Assembly (NCBI GenBank): GCA_937934285.1
Contig: CALHAT010000024.1
Span: 1 to 6,221 of the forward strand
Direction: 5' to 3'
Length of the DNA stretch: 6,221 nt
DNA from: Minisyncoccota bacterium
GTDB taxonomy: Bacteria; Patescibacteriota; Minisyncoccia; UBA6257; HR35
Position numbers and translations under genes: made by a program. Shown piece after piece: positions 3,356-6,221 of the stretch. How positions within the stretch are numbered: the stretch's first letter is position 1; every line of letters starts with the position of its first letter. The notes below the pieces were generated by a model. That model was given only the letters and a program-made list of their open reading frames with translations, searched no databases and had not been told where the DNA came from.

Positions 3356-4745
3356 CATTAGAGAAGATTTCAATTAATCCGTTCCATTTTGAAATTCTTT
3401 CTCCTTGAAGTGGCACACCAATTTTAAAATAATCAGCAGAAAAAGCAATTCCTAAATCAATTATCCAATTATCATTTGTTTCTCCACTTCGATGAGAAAA
3501 TATTGTAAATAAATTATTCTCTTTTGCTAATTTAACAAAATCAAAAGTTTCTTTAATTGTTCCAATCTGATTAGGTTTAATAATTACTCCATCAACAGAG
3601 TTTTTTTCTAGGGCAATTCTTAATCTTTCGATATTAGTAACAGTTAAATCATCACCAATCACTTTAAAACCTTCTTTTTTTAAGTTCGCAAAATATCCAA
3701 ATTCGTCTTCTTTAAAGGGATCTTCAAGATAAACAACATTTAAAGTTTTTAATTTTTGATAAATTCTTTTCCAATTAACTAAACTTTCAATTTGATTGGC
3801 GGCAATATCAACTCCAAGTTCAAAATTTTCTTTAAATTGATTTAAATAAATAAATGGTTCATAGTTATCACTAAAATTTGTTGAGAAGGCTCCCTCGTCA
3901 TTTCTTCCTAACGGTTTTGGCAATTTTTGTTCTAAAATCTTAATGACACTTAATATTTCGGCAATTAATTTTTCCGAAAATCCCTCTTTGCTAACTAACC
4001 AATATTCCTGAAAATCTAAATTATTACGAGAATGAACTCCTCCACCGATTATGTTGAGACAAAAACGCGAACTTATGCGAACTTTATTATCAACCGCGAA
4101 CTCTTGCGAACTTAAGTGCGAACTTATGCGAACATTGTCGTCAACCGCAAACCTATGCGAACTTAGATGCGAATTTGTGCGAACTTTATCATTATCAACC
4201 ACGAACTTGTGCGAACTTTCATCTGTTTGTATAGGTTCGCTGTAATTCGCGTCAGTTCGTGATATTTCATTAGTTCGCGTATGTTCGCGATTATTATTGT
4301 TGTTGTTCGCATTAGTTCGTGGTAGCTCATGTGTTCGCATTGGTTCGCTATAGTTCGCATTAGTTCGCAGCATTTGATATTCTTTATTCAAATATTCAAA
4401 CAACTCCAAACCTTCTTTTTTCGCTAAAACTCTTGCCAAAGCAATTGAACAGCCTAAAGTAAAATTCGCACCTAATTTTTCTTTATTGTTCCCTGCCCTT
4501 TCAATTAAAAATTGATCGAATTCTTGAGATGATTGAAAATCTATATTTTTAACTTCTTTTAAAAAATCAGTCAAATTTTTTTGTATTGTTTCATAATCTA
4601 AACAAACTGCTTCATATTTTCCTTTACTTTTTCCTGAAGGAATTGAAGCTTTTTCTTTTGTCCCTTCACTTTCAATTTCAACTTCAATTGTCCATTCTCC
4701 TCGTGAATCAAGAATTTTATTTACTTTGATGTTATCTATTTTCAT
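3348..4745 (-). CDS. eno: Enolase (phosphopyruvate hydratase) with a repeat-coded linker insert
   Basis: Enolase converts 2-phosphoglycerate to phosphoenolpyruvate in glycolysis (cytosol). The N-terminal domain (1-122) has ILDSRGEWTIEVEI, the mobile loop IPSGKSKG (35-42; SGASTG in most relatives) and LGANFTLGCSIALA. The barrel domain (228-465) has NIIGGGVH (H238), DFQEYWLV (E247), NDEGAF (E284), GVDIAANQ (D313), YLEDPF (E341), GDDLTVTN (D365), IIKPNQIGT (K390), FSHRSGETND (H418, R419, S420) and YFKIG (K441). All metal and catalytic positions are therefore present. Residues about 125-227 are a low-complexity insert where relatives have roughly ten residues; without it the protein is about 365 aa, shorter than the usual 420-430. 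The ATG is 11 nt after the endonuclease stop with no clear Shine-Dalgarno, so it is probably read from the restriction-modification transcript. Confidence 0.95.
   Translation of the reverse strand: MKIDNIKVNKILDSRGEWTIEVEIESEGTKEKASIPSGKSKGKYEAVCLDYETIQKNLTDFLKEVKNIDFQSSQEFDQFLIERAGNNKEKLGANFTLGCSIALARVLAKKEGLELFEYLNKEYQMLRTNANYSEPMRTHELPRTNANNNNNNREHTRTNEISRTDANYSEPIQTDESSHKFVVDNDKVRTNSHLSSHRFAVDDNVRISSHLSSQEFAVDNKVRISSRFCLNIIGGGVHSRNNLDFQEYWLVSKEGFSEKLIAEILSVIKILEQKLPKPLGRNDEGAFSTNFSDNYEPFIYLNQFKENFELGVDIAANQIESLVNWKRIYQKLKTLNVVYLEDPFKEDEFGYFANLKKEGFKVIGDDLTVTNIERLRIALEKNSVDGVIIKPNQIGTIKETFDFVKLAKENNLFTIFSHRSGETNDNWIIDLGIAFSADYFKIGVPLQGERISKWNGLIEIFSNVI
4067..4216. repeat. GCGAAC array, arm A of the enolase insert (51-bp unit)
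   Basis: On the plus strand GCGAAC or one-base variants begin at 4067, 4077, 4096, 4106, 4118, 4128, 4147, 4157, 4169, 4179, 4201 and 4211. Spacings 10, 19, 10, 12 repeat, so equivalent units recur every 51 bp (4067, 4118, 4169). The encoded 17-residue units include VRISSHLSSQEFAVDNK and VRTNSHLSSHRFAVDDN, clearly the same unit as in truB insert II (VRISSRESSPEFASKNN). Confidence 0.9.
4235..4368. repeat. GTTCGC array, arm B of the enolase insert (inverse orientation)
   Basis: On the plus strand GTTCGC or variants begin at 4235, 4245, 4255, 4265, 4273, 4283, 4305, 4315, 4325, 4333, 4343, 4353 and 4363. Most spacings are 10 bp, with two of 8 and one of 22. GTTCGC is the exact reverse complement of the arm A motif, so the whole insert is an inverted pair of arrays around an 18-bp centre. 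The coded protein is Asn/Thr/Arg-rich (RTNANYSEP, RTDANYSEP) with an Asn tract at about residues 147-152. Confidence 0.88.
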
Positions 4746-4756
4746 CTAATATGAAT

Positions 4757-5797
4757 TTATAATTCATTTCCATTTATCCAAATATCAAAATTATTAATTT
4801 TTGCTTCTTCTTTTAAATTATTTATAATTTCTTTTTCTTTGTCAGATGGTTGTTTATTTTGATTATTATATAAATTTAACACTGCTCGATGTTTAAATTT
4901 TTTATTGTTCAATGTAACATCAGATAAATTGGTAAAAATTACCATTTTTAATAATCCATCTTTTATATCCTCAAGAGATGGTAGAAATTTGTTTCTTGTA
5001 AATTTACTTTCTATTAGATATAAAATATCATTTTTAAACAATACCTCGTCTACTGTTAAAAAATAAAAACCTCCAAGATAATTTTTAATTGTAATTGAAG
5101 CTTTTGTAAAAGTAATTTTTTCTTTAGGTTGTAGCGTTTTTGTTTCTCTTAGCTGAGCTCTTTGTGCTAAATCTCGTGATAATTCTAAAAATCTCTGCAA
5201 TCCTTTTTTTAATTGAATTAATCTACTCTCTAGACCTTCAAATGAATGTAATTTAACTCTTATTAGTTTGGAAATTGCCTTATACGCGTTATAAGCTTTA
5301 TACATTATTTTATCTATGTTTTTAATCTGTTCAAGATTCCAATGTAAAGCATCAGACTTATAATCAATCAATCTTAAAATTTCGTTTTTAAGATAATTAT
5401 AATCAAAAACTTGGTTTGTTATCTTATTTTTAAATTTATGACTTTTTATTGCTGTTTTATAATAACCAATAATCACATAAACGCCCAATAAACTCATTAA
5501 AGCAATAGTATCCCATTGTAAGAAATCTCTATCACCATCAAAACCTTCATCTTTGACGATAGGGATGATTGTTAGTTTTTTATTATGATCAAGAGTGTCA
5601 TATACACGAGCGTAAGGATAAGAACGTGTTCTTTTGGGAGAAACCCACCAACTTACTGCGATTTCATCATTGTCAATTTTTAATTTAAAAACTGATTTTT
5701 TAAAAGCATCGACGATATTATCTAAATTAAAAACTGGCAATTCTTTTATCAAGAGAGGTCTGTATTTAATTCCCTTTATATTAGCTAATAGGTCCAT
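4757..5797 (-). CDS. Putative type II restriction endonuclease (PD-(D/E)XK type)
   Basis: This 346-aa protein starts inside the 3' end of a DNA methyltransferase gene (17-nt overlap), the classic context of a cognate restriction enzyme. Near the C-terminus, TVDEVLFKNDILYLIESKFT (248-267) fits a PD-(D/E)XK active site with D250, E263 and K265 on adjacent strands. The N-terminal half has a well-defined block, SWWVSPKRTRSYPYARVYDT (49-68) and IIPIVKDEGFDGDRDFLQWD (77-96), which looks conserved, but I cannot assign it to a named subfamily. The middle (150-215) is helical and Lys/Leu-rich. No signal peptide or membrane segment is convincing; the hydrophobic stretch at 98-113 (ALMSLLGVYVIIGYY) is probably core. 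It would cut unmethylated foreign DNA at the site its partner methylates. The recognition sequence cannot be read from this window. Confidence 0.75.
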   Translation of the reverse strand: MDLLANIKGIKYRPLLIKELPVFNLDNIVDAFKKSVFKLKIDNDEIAVSWWVSPKRTRSYPYARVYDTLDHNKKLTIIPIVKDEGFDGDRDFLQWDTIALMSLLGVYVIIGYYKTAIKSHKFKNKITNQVFDYNYLKNEILRLIDYKSDALHWNLEQIKNIDKIMYKAYNAYKAISKLIRVKLHSFEGLESRLIQLKKGLQRFLELSRDLAQRAQLRETKTLQPKEKITFTKASITIKNYLGGFYFLTVDEVLFKNDILYLIESKFTRNKFLPSLEDIKDGLLKMVIFTNLSDVTLNNKKFKHRAVLNLYNNQNKQPSDKEKEIINNLKEEAKINNFDIWINGNEL

Positions 5798-6221
5798 ATC
5801 TTCCTTTTGGTCTTATAATTATTTCTAATTTATCGCCATCCTCACCGGAAAATAAACTTTTTTCAAAGCCAACTTTTTTTTTGATTATCGGTACTAAACT
5901 TTCTTTAATTTCTATTCCTATACTATTTCTACCTAACATCCAAGCAACTTTCATAGTAGTTCCACTACCAACAAATGGATCTAAAACTGTTTCTCCTTTA
6001 AACGAAAAAAGTTTTATAGCTCTATATGGCAATTCTTCCGGAAAAGCGGCGATATTTTTTTCTAATTCTGAGTTTGGTAAAACATTCGTCATCTCCCACA
6101 ATGTTGTATACCACTTATTTTTTTTAAATTCATCTAAGTTAATTTTTGATTCCTCTTTAATTTTTTTATCTATTGACTTATAGTTAAATTTACCTTTCTG
6201 GAATATTAGTATGCTTTCAAG
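5781..6221 (-). CDS. DNA amino-methyltransferase (N4-C or N6-A, beta-type order), 5' end cut by window edge
   Basis: The frame is open to the window edge, giving the last 146 residues. AAFPEELPYRAIKLFSFKGE (motif X region) is followed by VLDPFVGSGTTMKVAWMLGR (SAM-binding motif I, DPFVGSGTT at residues 81-89) and NSIGIEI (motif II). The catalytic (S/D)PP(Y/W) motif would lie upstream, outside the window, which is the order of beta-class amino-methyltransferases. The upstream residues LESILIFQKG and KWYTTLWEMTNV are typical sequence before the motif X region, so the TTG at 6101 is internal and not a start. It would protect the host from the endonuclease encoded immediately downstream. The stop codon lies 14 nt inside the endonuclease gene, suggesting translational coupling. 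Confidence 0.9.
   Translation of the reverse strand, partial: LESILIFQKGKFNYKSIDKKIKEESKINLDEFKKNKWYTTLWEMTNVLPNSELEKNIAAFPEELPYRAIKLFSFKGETVLDPFVGSGTTMKVAWMLGRNSIGIEIKESLVPIIKKKVGFEKSLFSGEDGDKLEIIIRPKGRYGPIS
5800..5806 (-). promoter_or_regulatory. Shine-Dalgarno site of the endonuclease gene
   Basis: The minus strand reads AAGGAAG followed by AT and then the ATG at 5797, with AGGA 4 nt from the start codon. It lies inside the methyltransferase gene and supports the chosen start. It is the clearest ribosome-binding site in the window; most other genes here lack one. Confidence 0.6.

Noticed and set aside
4051..4360. Plus-strand and second minus-strand ORFs over the enolase insert
   Set aside because: They are other-frame readings of the GCGAAC/GTTCGC arrays, which stay open because of the repeat spacing.
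6099..6101. TTG as the methyltransferase start codon
   Set aside because: The frame continues upstream to the window edge with sequence typical of the family, and the catalytic motif must still lie upstream.
5634..6183. Plus-strand ORFs over the restriction-modification genes
   Set aside because: They lie antisense to genes with clear PD-(D/E)XK and DPFVGSGTT motifs and have no supporting features.

Overview
The window is an AT-rich stretch in which every supported gene lies on the minus strand, so transcription runs from high to low coordinates. Gene content suggests a reduced-genome bacterium of the Patescibacteria (Candidate Phyla Radiation) type. The reasons are a split transketolase, a short enolase core (about 365 aa once an insert is removed), a PaaX/Cas2-like regulator, tRNA without encoded CCA, and sparse Shine-Dalgarno sites. 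This placement is inference; no marker here fixes the lineage.

Layout in the direction of transcription. (1) 6221-4757: a type II restriction-modification pair, with an amino-methyltransferase cut off by the window edge overlapping by 17 nt a putative PD-(D/E)XK endonuclease. (2) 4745-3348: enolase with all catalytic residues but a repeat-built insert of about 100 residues in the inter-domain linker. (3) 3292-3222: an unusual initiator tRNA(Met, CAU). (4) 3206-1959: TruB (tRNA pseudouridine-55 synthase) fused to a C-terminal acylphosphatase and carrying two repeat-built inserts. (5) 1943-1482: a Phd/YefM-like antitoxin and a RelE/ParE-like toxin broken by an in-frame TAG. (6) 1485-622: transketolase N-terminal subunit, whose ATG overlaps the toxin stop (ATGA). 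(7) 621-359: a non-coding gap with two copies of a 36-bp palindrome. (8) 358-1: a PaaX-like regulator cut off by the window edge.

The least ordinary feature is a set of phased short-motif arrays inside housekeeping genes. One truB array repeats GTCTGCG (and its reverse complement) at strictly alternating 10/11-bp spacing, a 21-bp or two-helical-turn period. A second truB array and half of the enolase insert share one 51-bp (17-codon) unit built from GCGAAC motifs at 10/12/10/19 spacing. The reading frame is kept throughout. A second theme is the tRNA next to truB: it has G instead of U at position 55, the base TruB modifies, so it cannot be a substrate of the enzyme encoded 15 nt downstream.

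Two promoter-like TGATATAAT sequences, each overlapping the stop codon of the preceding gene, probably start the tRNA-truB and antitoxin-toxin-transketolase transcripts.
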